Positions 17,671-25,845 of a DNA stretch of 64,000 nt are shown here, one piece after another (position 1 is the stretch's first letter; each line of letters opens with the position of its first letter). This DNA is from CAIQPS01 sp963843455 (GTDB taxonomy: Bacteria; Actinomycetota; Thermoleophilia; RBG-16-64-13). Under the pieces are notes generated by a model. That model was given only the letters and a program-made list of their open reading frames with translations. It was not told the DNA's origin and ran no database searches. A program made the translations under genes and the position numbers. The stretch is taken from contig CAWJKE010000014.1 in assembly GCA_963843455.1 (NCBI GenBank), forward strand, positions 1 through 64,000, written 5' to 3'.

Positions 17671-18420
17671 ATGGGCGACAAGAAGCCGGATATCCACAAG
17701 TTCAAGAAGAAACATAAGGTCGATGAGCTTGTGGCGGCGCTTCGTTACCCGGACGCGACGGTTCGCGCGGAGGCTGCTGCGGCTCTGGGCGAGATCGGCG
17801 ATCGAGGGTCGGCGGCCAGCGTGAAGGCCTTTGCCGCCGAACTGACGGCCGAGGCCGCACACGCAGGACACTGGGATCCCGGCGAGGCCTCCAGGCTGAT
17901 CCTCAAGGCTTGGGCTGCCGGCGCCGCAAAGAACGCCGATCGTGAACTCAAGGACTACGCTGCAAGGGTGTCGGCGCGCGTGGAGTCTCAGGAGGTCGCC
18001 CGGCGAGAAGCCTTGCTGTCCGGAGTGCGACAGATGCCCCCCGAGATAGACGAGGAGATCCCGGCCCGCCCCGAGCCCGAAGCCACACCGGTCGCGGACG
18101 CAACACTGGTCGTCGCCGCAGCCCTGGCTGCGGGCACGTCCCAGGCTACGATGGGCTCCCCAGTGCCGGTCTCGAATGTGGACCCCGCCGTCGCGGAAGA
18201 TGACTCCGACCGGTCGGCAGGGCCCGTGGTCGCTGCGATGGCCGCGGCTGTGGAGCCGGTGGAGCCTCCGGCCGCAGAGGCCGCGGCCATGGCGGACGGT
18301 GAGGCTACCAAGGATGTCCTTTCACCGCTCGTCACCCCCAGCCGGGGGGCTGCCCTCGTCGTCATCTGCCGCCAGGAGTGCTACGTTGGTGGGGAGGCTG
18401 ATGGGGCGGCCCGATCGTGA
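17671..18420 (+). CDS. HEAT-repeat-like protein with Ala/Pro/Glu-rich tail
   Basis: The protein has 249 residues starting at an ATG with a strong AGGAGGGG site. The lysine-rich start 'DKKPDIHKFKKKHKVDELVAAL' leads into a HEAT/PBS-lyase-like helical pair 'YPDATVRAEAAAALGEIGDRGSA'. From about residue 125 to the end it is low-complexity and rich in Ala, Val, Pro and Glu, so probably disordered. No catalytic motif. A similar N-terminal HEAT unit is used elsewhere for protein contacts. The last ~25 residues ('VVICRQECYVGG...') look unlike the rest, and a frameshift near the end is possible. Confidence 0.6.
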   Translation: MGDKKPDIHKFKKKHKVDELVAALRYPDATVRAEAAAALGEIGDRGSAASVKAFAAELTAEAAHAGHWDPGEASRLILKAWAAGAAKNADRELKDYAARVSARVESQEVARREALLSGVRQMPPEIDEEIPARPEPEATPVADATLVVAAALAAGTSQATMGSPVPVSNVDPAVAEDDSDRSAGPVVAAMAAAVEPVEPPAAEAAAMADGEATKDVLSPLVTPSRGAALVVICRQECYVGGEADGAARS

Positions 18421-18520
18421 TGTGGAGGACGGCGTGGGAGCCCATAGAGACACGCGCGTGCGCTTGTTGATCGAGCTGCTGGGCTGGGGGTGTGGCACCG
18501 CTACATCCTAGGAGAAGCGG

Positions 18521-18685
18521 ATGGCGGCCACGATTTCGCCTACAGGGAATATGAAGGCGGGATGGCCAACCGGTGCAAAGTCGCTTTGGGCAAGTGGGGA
18601 CCGATTGTCGATCATCTTCCAGCCCCATGACTGCCCACCGGAGATGGAAGACTTCTTCGACACCATGGGGATCATGGCCGGATAG
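18521..18685 (+). CDS. Hypothetical small protein
   Basis: This is a 54-codon frame starting at ATG with AGGAGA six bases upstream and ending at 18685 ('...PPEMEDFFDTMGIMAG'). No family is recognised and no membrane segment is visible. It is the only plausible gene between the HEAT-like gene and the cNMP-binding gene; it may be a fragment of a longer decayed gene. Confidence 0.3.
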   Translation: MAATISPTGNMKAGWPTGAKSLWASGDRLSIIFQPHDCPPEMEDFFDTMGIMAG

Positions 18686-18755
18686 AAGCAAATGCATACT
18701 GATTCACACCAGGCCGAACACCAAGCCGGGGATGTGGGGGGGTCTCCTGCCCCGC

Positions 18756-19208
18756 TCACGGCGTGACGTGTGTCGTCCCCATATCCAGTGGGAAATCACA
18801 TGTGGTGGGGATGTAATCGCATAGAGCGATCGCTATCTCTTTCCATAGACCAGGCGCCTCTTCAAGTAGATGCTCGAAATATCGCTTCTCTACCACCAAG
18901 AGCCTCATGGCAGTCTCGGCGGTAACGGTTGCCGGGCGTGGCCTCAGCGCGACGAGTCCTATTTCCCCAAAGAAATCGTTTTGTGAGAGTCGGTTGATCA
19001 CCTTCCCGCATTGTTCAGCCTTCGCCTGACCTTCCAAGATCAAGACGAATTCAAGTCCTATCGCATCTTCTCTGACCAACACCTCGCCTGCCGGCCGCTC
19101 AACCACATCCGCTATTCGGGCAATCTCCACCAGATTCTTTTTACCTAACTTGCTGAAAAGAGGCACCTTCCTCAGTTCATCTTCCTTGGTCATCGTCTTC
19201 TCTGCCAC
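18756..19208 (-). CDS. Cyclic-nucleotide-binding-domain protein
   Basis: The protein has 150 residues if it starts at the GTG at 19208, which has GGAGGA about seven bases upstream; the frame extends to 19361 without homology. It is a single cNMP-binding beta-roll with 'VPLFSKLGKKNLVEIARI', 'GEVLVREDAIGLEFVLILEGQAK' and the phosphate-binding cassette 'FFGEIGLVALRPRPATVTA'. There is no DNA-binding helix-turn-helix, so it is not a Crp-type regulator by itself. It may respond to cAMP or c-di-GMP, or act as a docking domain. The Arg in the cassette fits nucleotide binding. Confidence 0.85.
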   Translation of the reverse strand: MAEKTMTKEDELRKVPLFSKLGKKNLVEIARIADVVERPAGEVLVREDAIGLEFVLILEGQAKAEQCGKVINRLSQNDFFGEIGLVALRPRPATVTAETAMRLLVVEKRYFEHLLEEAPGLWKEIAIALCDYIPTTCDFPLDMGTTHVTP

Positions 19209-19515
19209 TGCTCTTCCTCCATATTCTCCGATCGCGCCCCCCCGGCAGGCTTCTCTCCCGGCGCTTATGGCGCGTCGGGCGAGGTTTGGACGGCCACCTC
19301 GAATTCCTCGAGGGAGACCATCTCCGCGCCGCCTGGCATGCGGCCGATCCGACATCGGCACTCCCCCTGTCGGTGCCCAGCGGCGAAGTGTCGTAAACCT
19401 GACAAGGACCCAAGCCGAAGATCACCAGTATCCGATGATGCTGCGGGAGACCCGAGCCGGAAAGGGCGCGACCCGCTTGCTAGGAGTATCGAGAGGAGAG
19501 ATGAGGCACCGACAC
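19209..19515. other. Intergenic stretch, possible gene remnants
   Basis: No intact gene is seen. On the minus strand a short frame ending at 19265 ('...GGAEMVSLEEFEVAVQTSPDAP') reads protein-like, but it has no recognisable start or family. Confidence 0.3.
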
Positions 19516-19915
19516 CTATCCCTTCGTCTCCACCTGATCTCCGCGGAACCTGATCGCAAGGAGGGCGGTATCGTCGCTGAGAGTCCCGTTTCCGAACGAC
19601 AACGCATCTTCTACCCGTAGGCCAACTCCCTGGGAGCCAGGCCATGGTGTCGAGCGAGGCATCTCCGCCAAGCGCTCCTCGTCGTAGGAGCTCTCGGAGA
19701 ATATGCCTAGAGGCGGCGCTCCGGTAACGTCGAGCCGCTGAACCGAACCGCCGTTCGTACTAAGGAAAGGAGGCGGGTGGCCAGCTGAAGGATAGGTGAG
19801 CTCACCGGTCTCAAGGTCGAGTAGGCCCAGAAAAGCTGTGACAAAGCCAGGAAGTGCGCGGCTAATCGGAAAGCGGTTAGTCTGCGCAAGAACGCTCCTT
19901 GGGCGCTCAGTCCAG
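19516..19915 (-). pseudogene. SpoIIE-type PP2C phosphatase remnant
   Basis: The minus strand encodes the C-terminal third of a PP2C domain: 'VLAQTNRF', 'LPGFVTAFLGLLDLETGELTYPSAGHPPPFL', 'GAPPLGIFSESSYDEE', then directly 'RLAEMPRS' and 'LSDDTALLAIRFRG' to a TAG at 19516-19518. The region that normally holds 'LLLYTDGVxEARR' is deleted, and the N-terminal part of the domain is missing upstream. The sequence is closest in pattern to the PP2C domains of the genes at 15884 and 21386, so it is a decayed paralogue. Confidence 0.78.
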
Positions 19916-20518
19916 CTAGAACGATCCCGTGACTATCGCACCTGCCGGCTCGTAGGTACCGATCGCGACCCCAGTGGTCGAGACCTTGCTATCGACGAGC
20001 TTCAGCGCGGCGGGGACGGTGCCGCCCGCAAACAAGCGTTTGCCCGATCCGATGACGACGGGCGCGATCCACAGCCGGTACATGTCGACGAGGTTGTGGC
20101 GCATCAGCGTCTGGATAAGGTTCCCGCTGCCGTGCACCTGCAGCTCGGGCCCATCTTGCCGTTTGAGCGCCGCGATGCCTTCGGCCGCGTCACCCTCGAT
20201 TAGGATCGAGTTGCTCCACTCCAGCTTGGGATGGCTGCGTGAGGCGACGTATTTGGTGGCTTCGTTGAACGCCTTGCCGATGGCCGCTTCCGGGGCGTTT
20301 GGCCAATAGGCGGCGAAGATGTCGTAGGTCTTGCGTCCGAGGACGAGGCCGAACGGCCTGCTCAGTGCCTCGTCCATGACCTGACCCGCCATGTCGTCCC
20401 AGTAGTTGACCCACCAGCCGCCGTGGGCGAAGCCGCCGCTGTCGTCCTCTCCGGGCCCGCCCGGGGCCTGCATGACTCCGTCGAGAGTCAGGAAAGTGGT
20501 TACCAGCAGCTTTCTCAT
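19916..20518 (-). CDS. RibD-C/dihydrofolate-reductase-like protein
   Basis: The protein has 200 residues. Motifs 'MRKLLVTTFLTLDGVMQAPGG', 'RPFGLVLGRKTYDIFAAYWP' and 'HGSGNLIQTLMRHNLVDMYRLWIAPVVIGSGKRLF' define the RibD C-terminal/dihydrofolate-reductase-like family (YyaP/YwjB type). These proteins bind NADPH with a DHFR fold; a true DHFR or riboflavin reductase role is unproven for most. It stands alone, with a decayed PP2C gene abutting downstream. Confidence 0.9.
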   Translation of the reverse strand: MRKLLVTTFLTLDGVMQAPGGPGEDDSGGFAHGGWWVNYWDDMAGQVMDEALSRPFGLVLGRKTYDIFAAYWPNAPEAAIGKAFNEATKYVASRSHPKLEWSNSILIEGDAAEGIAALKRQDGPELQVHGSGNLIQTLMRHNLVDMYRLWIAPVVIGSGKRLFAGGTVPAALKLVDSKVSTTGVAIGTYEPAGAIVTGSF

Positions 20519-21011
20519 CTCTCGTGTCCTCCCGATCGGAACCCGTGATGCCTCACGTTTGCGGCAGAAGGGGTCGGGTCACTGATATCCAGGCGATTTG
20601 GTGCCTCTGTCCGAAGTGATGTGTCTCCAGCCACGCTGGAGTGCGGACATTAGGTTCAACCGGCGGCCGTAAGGATCGCGGTGAGAGCCACCAGCGCGAC
20701 CGCTGCACGGACCATCCAACGTGTGACCATGGCGCCTGCTCCTTGAGTGGTTTACCGAGCTCTTCTACCCGCTATCTCCCGGGTCTATGCCTCTCCTCGG
20801 TGAGTCACACGTGCAGCGACCCAGTCTGCAAAGGCCTCTCGACAAGCCGCGAAAGGCGCGTGTAGAGGCGAAGCACTGACAGGCGCGGGAGCTCCGGCGA
20901 CCGACAGGCAACTGGTAGGGCTAATCCGTTGGCCTCATCCCTTGACCATATGCGCTCGACAATCGAGAATGAACTGTCTTAGCGCAATGGTCGGTCTCTT
21001 CCGAGGAGCAG
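20519..21011. other. Intergenic stretch, no firm gene
   Basis: The only reading of interest is a 24-codon minus-strand frame at 20656-20730 ('MVTRWMVRAAVALVALTAILTAAG'). It has AGGAG upstream and looks like a lone signal or membrane segment, possibly the start of a lost secreted protein. Nothing else is recognised. Confidence 0.35.
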
Positions 21012-21386
21012 ATGGAGATCTCCCAGGCCTCTCTGTTCGACATTCCCCTACTCCGGGTCGCCGGAGACGTCGACCACTCTGTATCCGCCGTCTTCGACGA
21101 GGCGGTGCAGAACACCCTTGCTCTAGATGGAGGTCGTCTCTTACTTGACCTCAGCGCTTGTCCGTATGTGGACAGCGGTGGACTGAGCGTGATCTTGACC
21201 GCTTTCAAAGAGGTACGGGGCCAGGGTTGGCTGGGGGTAGTCGGCCCAAGCCCGAATGTCCAACGGCTCTTCGAGCTAGTCGGTCTTCTTGGCGAGGAGT
21301 CCTTTGTCGTGTTTTCAGATGAAGAAGAGGTTGCGAGGTTCATCTCCGCTCAGCGGCCAGACGATTCCTACTCTTCCGCCTGCTAG
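21012..21386 (+). CDS. STAS-domain anti-sigma-factor antagonist
   Basis: The protein has 124 residues starting at an ATG with GAGGAG three bases upstream. The STAS fold shows 'LLRVAGDVDHS', 'LLLDLSACPYVDSGGLSVIL' and 'NVQRLFELVGL'. The Ser in 'VDSGG' is the expected phosphorylation site. In partner switching, the phosphorylated form is inactive and the dephosphorylated form traps an anti-sigma kinase. Its stop overlaps the GTG start of the HATPase-PAS-GAF-PP2C gene by one base, so the two are made together and probably form a kinase/phosphatase-substrate pair. Confidence 0.9.
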   Translation: MEISQASLFDIPLLRVAGDVDHSVSAVFDEAVQNTLALDGGRLLLDLSACPYVDSGGLSVILTAFKEVRGQGWLGVVGPSPNVQRLFELVGLLGEESFVVFSDEEEVARFISAQRPDDSYSSAC

Positions 21387-24300
21387 TGGCTCCATCACCG
21401 GGACCCATCCGCCACTCGCTCACCCTCCCCGCAGAACTCAGCCAGGCAAGCCGCGTTCGCCAGCTTGTCGCGGAAGCTGCGGCCGAGGCGGGCTTCTCCG
21501 AGGAGCGGTGCTTCGACATCCAGGTAGCTTCGTCCGAGGCCTGCGCGAACGCAATCGAGCACTCTCCGCCTGAGGCCAGCGTGGCAGTGGAAGTCCTCGT
21601 CTTCGAAGACCGTCTAGAGATCACGATAGAAGGGCACGGGCAGTTCGAGCTCCCCGCCGTCGCCGCCAGGGAGCACACACACAGGGGGCTGGGGCTCCCG
21701 CTCATGGCTAAGTTGTCGGACCATCTGGCCCTCTATTCCGGACCCCGCGGGGGCACGCTCGTAGCCCTCACCTTCTACCGCCCGGGCTTTCGGGACGAGT
21801 ACGCCGAAGACGTGATGCCTCCCTCGATCGCGGCGCTTCTCGAGGATAACGAGCTCGTGGCCGCGATCACCGACACGGCTCCGGTCGGGCTCTGCGTGAT
21901 CGATCCCCAACTGCGCTTCCGCTGGGCCAACCCGGCCTACCGCCAGTTCCTCGAGGAGCCCTATCGCTCTCAGTCGCTGGAAGGGGTCTTTGTCGGTGAT
22001 GCCGTTCCCGGTGCTGAAGAGAGGGGCTCTCTGGACGTCCTCTTGACGGTCTCTCGGAGCGGAGAGCGCGCATTCTTCCCCGAGTACGAGCTCGTCGGCT
22101 TCGCCCGTGGTATCACGTTCTGGCGTTGGGAAGCACTCCCGCTTGAGCGCGAGCGCTCTGAACCACCCTACGATGTTCTGGTGGTCATCTCGGAGATAAC
22201 CGAGCAGGTAGAGCAGCGGCGGAGGCTGGACGCCCTTGCGACTGAGGCGGGCGACCGCGCAGGCCAGTTGCAGAGCGTGCTCGATGCCTCTGCGGTCGCC
22301 ATTTGGGTCGCCCACGATCCGGAGTGCCGGGTCATCACCGGCAATCTTTACGCGGAACAGGTCGTCATGGGCGTTCCCACCGGCGGCAACATCTCCCGCA
22401 GCGCGCTGCCCGGCACTGCCGACGTCGTCTACACGGTGTGGCGAGATGGCCGCGAGCTGAAGCCCGACGAGTTGCCCGCGCAGATCGCGGCACGCACCGC
22501 CCAGCCCGTTTTCGATCAAGAATTCGAGCTACGCTTCCTGGATGGCCGCACAGTCCATATGCTGGCCAACGCACTGCCTGTCTTTGATGCAGACGGCAGG
22601 GTGAGAGGCTCCGTCACCGCGGCGTTGGACGTGACGGAACGTAGACGGGCCGAGGAGGAAGCCCGGCGACTCCTGAGCTCGCTGCAGGTGGAGAAGGAGA
22701 GACTGGCCAGGCTGATTGATAGCATCACCGATGAGGTCTGGTTTGCCGATACCGAAAAGAGATTCACCATCATCAATGCCGCGGCCATTGGCGAGCTCGG
22801 CATCGGCTTCTCTTCGGCGTTCACGGTGGAAGAACTGGTGAACGCGACCCACGTATACCGCCCCGATATGACCCCTCGCCCTGTGGAAGAGGCCCCACCA
22901 CTGCGCGCCCTTGCAGGGGAAGTGGTGAGGAACCAAGAGGAGGTGGTGCGGAAGCCCTCGAGCCAGGAGCTGCGATATCGCTTGGTGAACGCCACCCCGG
23001 TGAGAGATGCCGAGGGTGACATCGTTGGCGCCGTGTCCGTCGTTCGGGACATCACCGAGCGCAGGCAAGCGGAGGGTGACCTAGTGAAGGTCAACCGCAT
23101 TCTCAAGGCCCTCAGCGAAAGCAACCGGGCTCTCGTTCGCACGACGGACGAGTCGACGTACCTTGATGAAGCATGCCGGATAGTCGCGGAAGACTGTGGA
23201 TATTCAATGGTTTGGATTGGCTACGCTGAGAACGACGAAGTGAGGAGCGTGCGACCGGTAGCTTCGGCGGGCTTTGAGGATGGTTATCTCGAGACTCTCA
23301 ACATCACGTGGGCCGACGCGGAACGAGGCCGCGGTCCAACCGGCACGGCAATCCGCACGGGAAGACCCTGTTTGTGCCGGAACATGCTCACCGATCCAAG
23401 TTTTATCCCCTGGCGAGGAGCGGCGATTGCTCGAGGTTATGCGTCGTCTGTCGTCCTTCCTCTCGTTGCCGACGAGCTTCCCTTTGGCGCCATCAACATC
23501 TACTCCGCTGAGCCTGACTCCTTCTCGGAGGACGAGGTACGCTTACTGACCGATGTTGCCGCGGATATTGCTCGCGGCATCACCAGCCTTCGCCTGCGCG
23601 CCGCTCAAGTCAGGGCCGAAGAGGAGCGCGAACGTCTCCTCGTTCAGGAGAAGGAACTGGCCGCCGCTGCCCGGGATATCGCCGAGCGCAGGCTGGCTGA
23701 GGAGGGGGCGATCCGGGCCAGCCAATACAACCGAAGCCTGATCGAAGCTGCTCTTGATCCGCTGGTCACCATCGGACCGGACGGCAAGATCACTGACGTC
23801 AATGAGGCAACTATCAAGGTTACCGGCCGGGCCCGCGAGGAACTTATCGGCACCGATTTCTCCGACTACTTTACCGACCGCGAGAGCGCGCGCCAGGGTT
23901 ACCGCGAGGTCTTTGCCACAGGCTCGGTCACGGACTACCCCCTCACCATCCGCGATCGGACCGGCAAGCTGACCGATGTTCTCTACAACGCTTCCGTCTA
24001 CAAAGACCGAGATGGGCATGTTCTCGGTGTTTTCGCCGCCGCGCGAGACATCACCGCACTCAGAGAGCTTGAAATGCAGCGTGAGATCGCCAGCAAGCTG
24101 CAGGAGGCCCTTCTTGACATCCCCCAGGATCTTTCCGGCCTGAAGTTCGGCCACCTCTACCGCTCCGCCACGAAGGAAGCGCTGGTGGGAGGGGACTTCT
24201 ACGACGTCTTTAAGGTCAAGAATGATCGGATCGCCGTCTTGATCGGCGATGTGTCCGGGCACGGAGTAGAGGCGGCGAGGGTGGCGACCCTCGTGAAGGA

Positions 24301-24811
24301 CGTGGTCCACGCCTTCGCCCATCACTTCACGCACCCCCAGATGGTTCTCGCTGAAACCAACGACCTGCTTATCGAGAAACGCTCCCCCGGGTTCGTCACC
24401 GTCTTCTTGGGCGTCCTCGATCCCGACGCCGGTAGTCTCACGTATTCGTCGGCCGGTCATCCTAACGCCCTCATTCGTACCTTCGCCGGGGAGGTGGAAC
24501 TACTGGAGGCGCGCTCCGCTCCGGTCGGGGTGTTCCCTGGTTACTCCTGGAAAGACAGCAAGGTCCAGCTCAGGACGGGCGACCTCCTCCTCCTGTACAC
24601 CGACGGAGCCGTCGAAGCCCGCCGCAACGGTGACTTTTTCGGACAAGAGGGTCTGGTCAAGGCCCTCGAGCGCTGGTCCGATCCATCCCCCGAACGGCTA
24701 CCCGAGGCTCTTCTTGCCGAGATCCTCGCCTTCTCCGGCGGTGAGCTCACCGACGACGTCGCCATGCTTGCCCTTGGTCTCACAGGAGAACGGCCAGGAG
24801 ACGAGCGATGA
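21386..24811 (+). CDS. HATPase-PAS-GAF-PP2C multidomain signalling protein
   Basis: The protein has 1141 residues. Residues ~8-135 form an RsbW/SpoIIAB-like HATPase domain (N-box 'VASSEACANAIEHS', later 'HRGLGLPLM'). About four PAS domains (near 150-270, 290-425, 440-570 and 775-900, with 'DITERR'-type linkers) and a GAF domain near 585-735 follow. The C-terminal SpoIIE-type PP2C domain lies at ~925-1135 ('GGDFYDVF', 'GDVSGHGVEAA', 'LLLLYTDGAVEARR', 'TDDVAMLAL'). Kinase and phosphatase modules for a STAS protein are thus on one chain, next to a STAS gene. The usual G1 box Asp-x-Gly-x-Gly is replaced by 'EGHGQ', so kinase activity may be weak. No membrane segment, so it senses cytosolic signals. 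The next gene overlaps it by ATGA. Confidence 0.9.
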   Translation: MAPSPGPIRHSLTLPAELSQASRVRQLVAEAAAEAGFSEERCFDIQVASSEACANAIEHSPPEASVAVEVLVFEDRLEITIEGHGQFELPAVAAREHTHRGLGLPLMAKLSDHLALYSGPRGGTLVALTFYRPGFRDEYAEDVMPPSIAALLEDNELVAAITDTAPVGLCVIDPQLRFRWANPAYRQFLEEPYRSQSLEGVFVGDAVPGAEERGSLDVLLTVSRSGERAFFPEYELVGFARGITFWRWEALPLERERSEPPYDVLVVISEITEQVEQRRRLDALATEAGDRAGQLQSVLDASAVAIWVAHDPECRVITGNLYAEQVVMGVPTGGNISRSALPGTADVVYTVWRDGRELKPDELPAQIAARTAQPVFDQEFELRFLDGRTVHMLANALPVFDADGRVRGSVTAALDVTERRRAEEEARRLLSSLQVEKERLARLIDSITDEVWFADTEKRFTIINAAAIGELGIGFSSAFTVEELVNATHVYRPDMTPRPVEEAPPLRALAGEVVRNQEEVVRKPSSQELRYRLVNATPVRDAEGDIVGAVSVVRDITERRQAEGDLVKVNRILKALSESNRALVRTTDESTYLDEACRIVAEDCGYSMVWIGYAENDEVRSVRPVASAGFEDGYLETLNITWADAERGRGPTGTAIRTGRPCLCRNMLTDPSFIPWRGAAIARGYASSVVLPLVADELPFGAINIYSAEPDSFSEDEVRLLTDVAADIARGITSLRLRAAQVRAEEERERLLVQEKELAAAARDIAERRLAEEGAIRASQYNRSLIEAALDPLVTIGPDGKITDVNEATIKVTGRAREELIGTDFSDYFTDRESARQGYREVFATGSVTDYPLTIRDRTGKLTDVLYNASVYKDRDGHVLGVFAAARDITALRELEMQREIASKLQEALLDIPQDLSGLKFGHLYRSATKEALVGGDFYDVFKVKNDRIAVLIGDVSGHGVEAARVATLVKDVVHAFAHHFTHPQMVLAETNDLLIEKRSPGFVTVFLGVLDPDAGSLTYSSAGHPNALIRTFAGEVELLEARSAPVGVFPGYSWKDSKVQLRTGDLLLLYTDGAVEARRNGDFFGQEGLVKALERWSDPSPERLPEALLAEILAFSGGELTDDVAMLALGLTGERPGDER

Positions 24812-25638
24812 CTCGGAGCGTGCGCGTCGCGGGAATACAGATGGACCCGAAGCTGGGGGATGTCGCTGACAACCTCGCCCGTTGTCTGGTGTCACTGAAC
24901 GCCGCCGCCGACGCCGGTGCGGAGTTGGTGGTCTTCCCCGAAGCGGCTCTCAGCGGCTACGTGTTCCACACTCTGGATGAGGCCATGCCGGTGGCCGAGC
25001 CCATCCCCGGACCCGGCACGGACGCCATTGCCGACGCGTGTCGCCGACGTGGGGTGCACGTGGTGGTCGGGCTGCTGGAGAAGGACAGGGATGACTACTA
25101 CAACGCCACGGCCTTGATCGGGCCGGCCGGGCTGATAGGCAAATACCGGAAGTTGCATCTGCCCTATCTGGGGGTGGACCGCTTCGTTCGTCGCGGGAAC
25201 CTGCCCCCGGCGGTGCACGAGACCGGTTTGGGGAGGATCGGGCTGAGCATCTGCTACGACCTGGACTTCCCTGAGTACGCTCGTGTGCTGGCTCTGATGG
25301 GTGCCCAGATCATCGTCACGAGCACCAACTGGCCCGACGACATCGAATTCGTACCCGACTACGTCGTACAGACCAGAGCTCGGGAAAATGTCGTGAACCT
25401 CATCGCCGTCAATCGGGCCGGCGTGGAGCGGGGGGTGAGGTTCATCGGAAGGAGCAAGGTCGTAGATCCCAGGGGTATCACCCTGGTCGAGGGCAAGCAC
25501 TTCGACGAGGATGTGATATTCGCCGAGATCGACCCGGCTGCGGCGGACCAGAAACACAAGGTGGTGATACCGGGCGAACTGGAGACACACATGCTCGAGG
25601 ACCGCCGGCCGGAGTTCTATGGCCGGCTCTGCGAGTAG
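24808..25638 (+). CDS. Nitrilase-superfamily carbon-nitrogen hydrolase
   Basis: The protein has 276 residues. The catalytic Glu-Lys-Cys triad is readable: Glu in 'VVFPEAALSGY', Lys in 'GKYRKLHLP' and Cys in 'GLSICYDLDFPEYAR'. Members hydrolyse amides, ureides or nitriles (for example N-carbamoyl compounds, omega-amides). The substrate cannot be told. The start ATG overlaps the stop of the large signalling gene (ATGA), so it is the third gene of a STAS-kinase/phosphatase-hydrolase operon, an unusual partner for a metabolic enzyme. Confidence 0.9.
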   Translation: MTRSVRVAGIQMDPKLGDVADNLARCLVSLNAAADAGAELVVFPEAALSGYVFHTLDEAMPVAEPIPGPGTDAIADACRRRGVHVVVGLLEKDRDDYYNATALIGPAGLIGKYRKLHLPYLGVDRFVRRGNLPPAVHETGLGRIGLSICYDLDFPEYARVLALMGAQIIVTSTNWPDDIEFVPDYVVQTRARENVVNLIAVNRAGVERGVRFIGRSKVVDPRGITLVEGKHFDEDVIFAEIDPAAADQKHKVVIPGELETHMLEDRRPEFYGRLCE

Positions 25639-25845
25639 GGCCACACCCGGATGCCGAGGGATCGCAGCGCCTAAACGACCCAGGCCGGGCGGTTGATCTT
25701 GGTCTCATGGGGAAGACCGTATCCTAATCGGAGTCTCGGGCGATTTCTCTTCCGGGCTTGCTCAGCCTGGTGGCGTGGGGGTGGAGCGCGCCGGCCAAAC
25801 AGCTGGTTGCACCAGAATGTCGCCGGGAGACAGGGGAGGACCGAG

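Noticed and set aside
20656..20730. 24-codon hydrophobic minus-strand peptide
   Set aside because: It is too short to support as a gene without expression or conservation.
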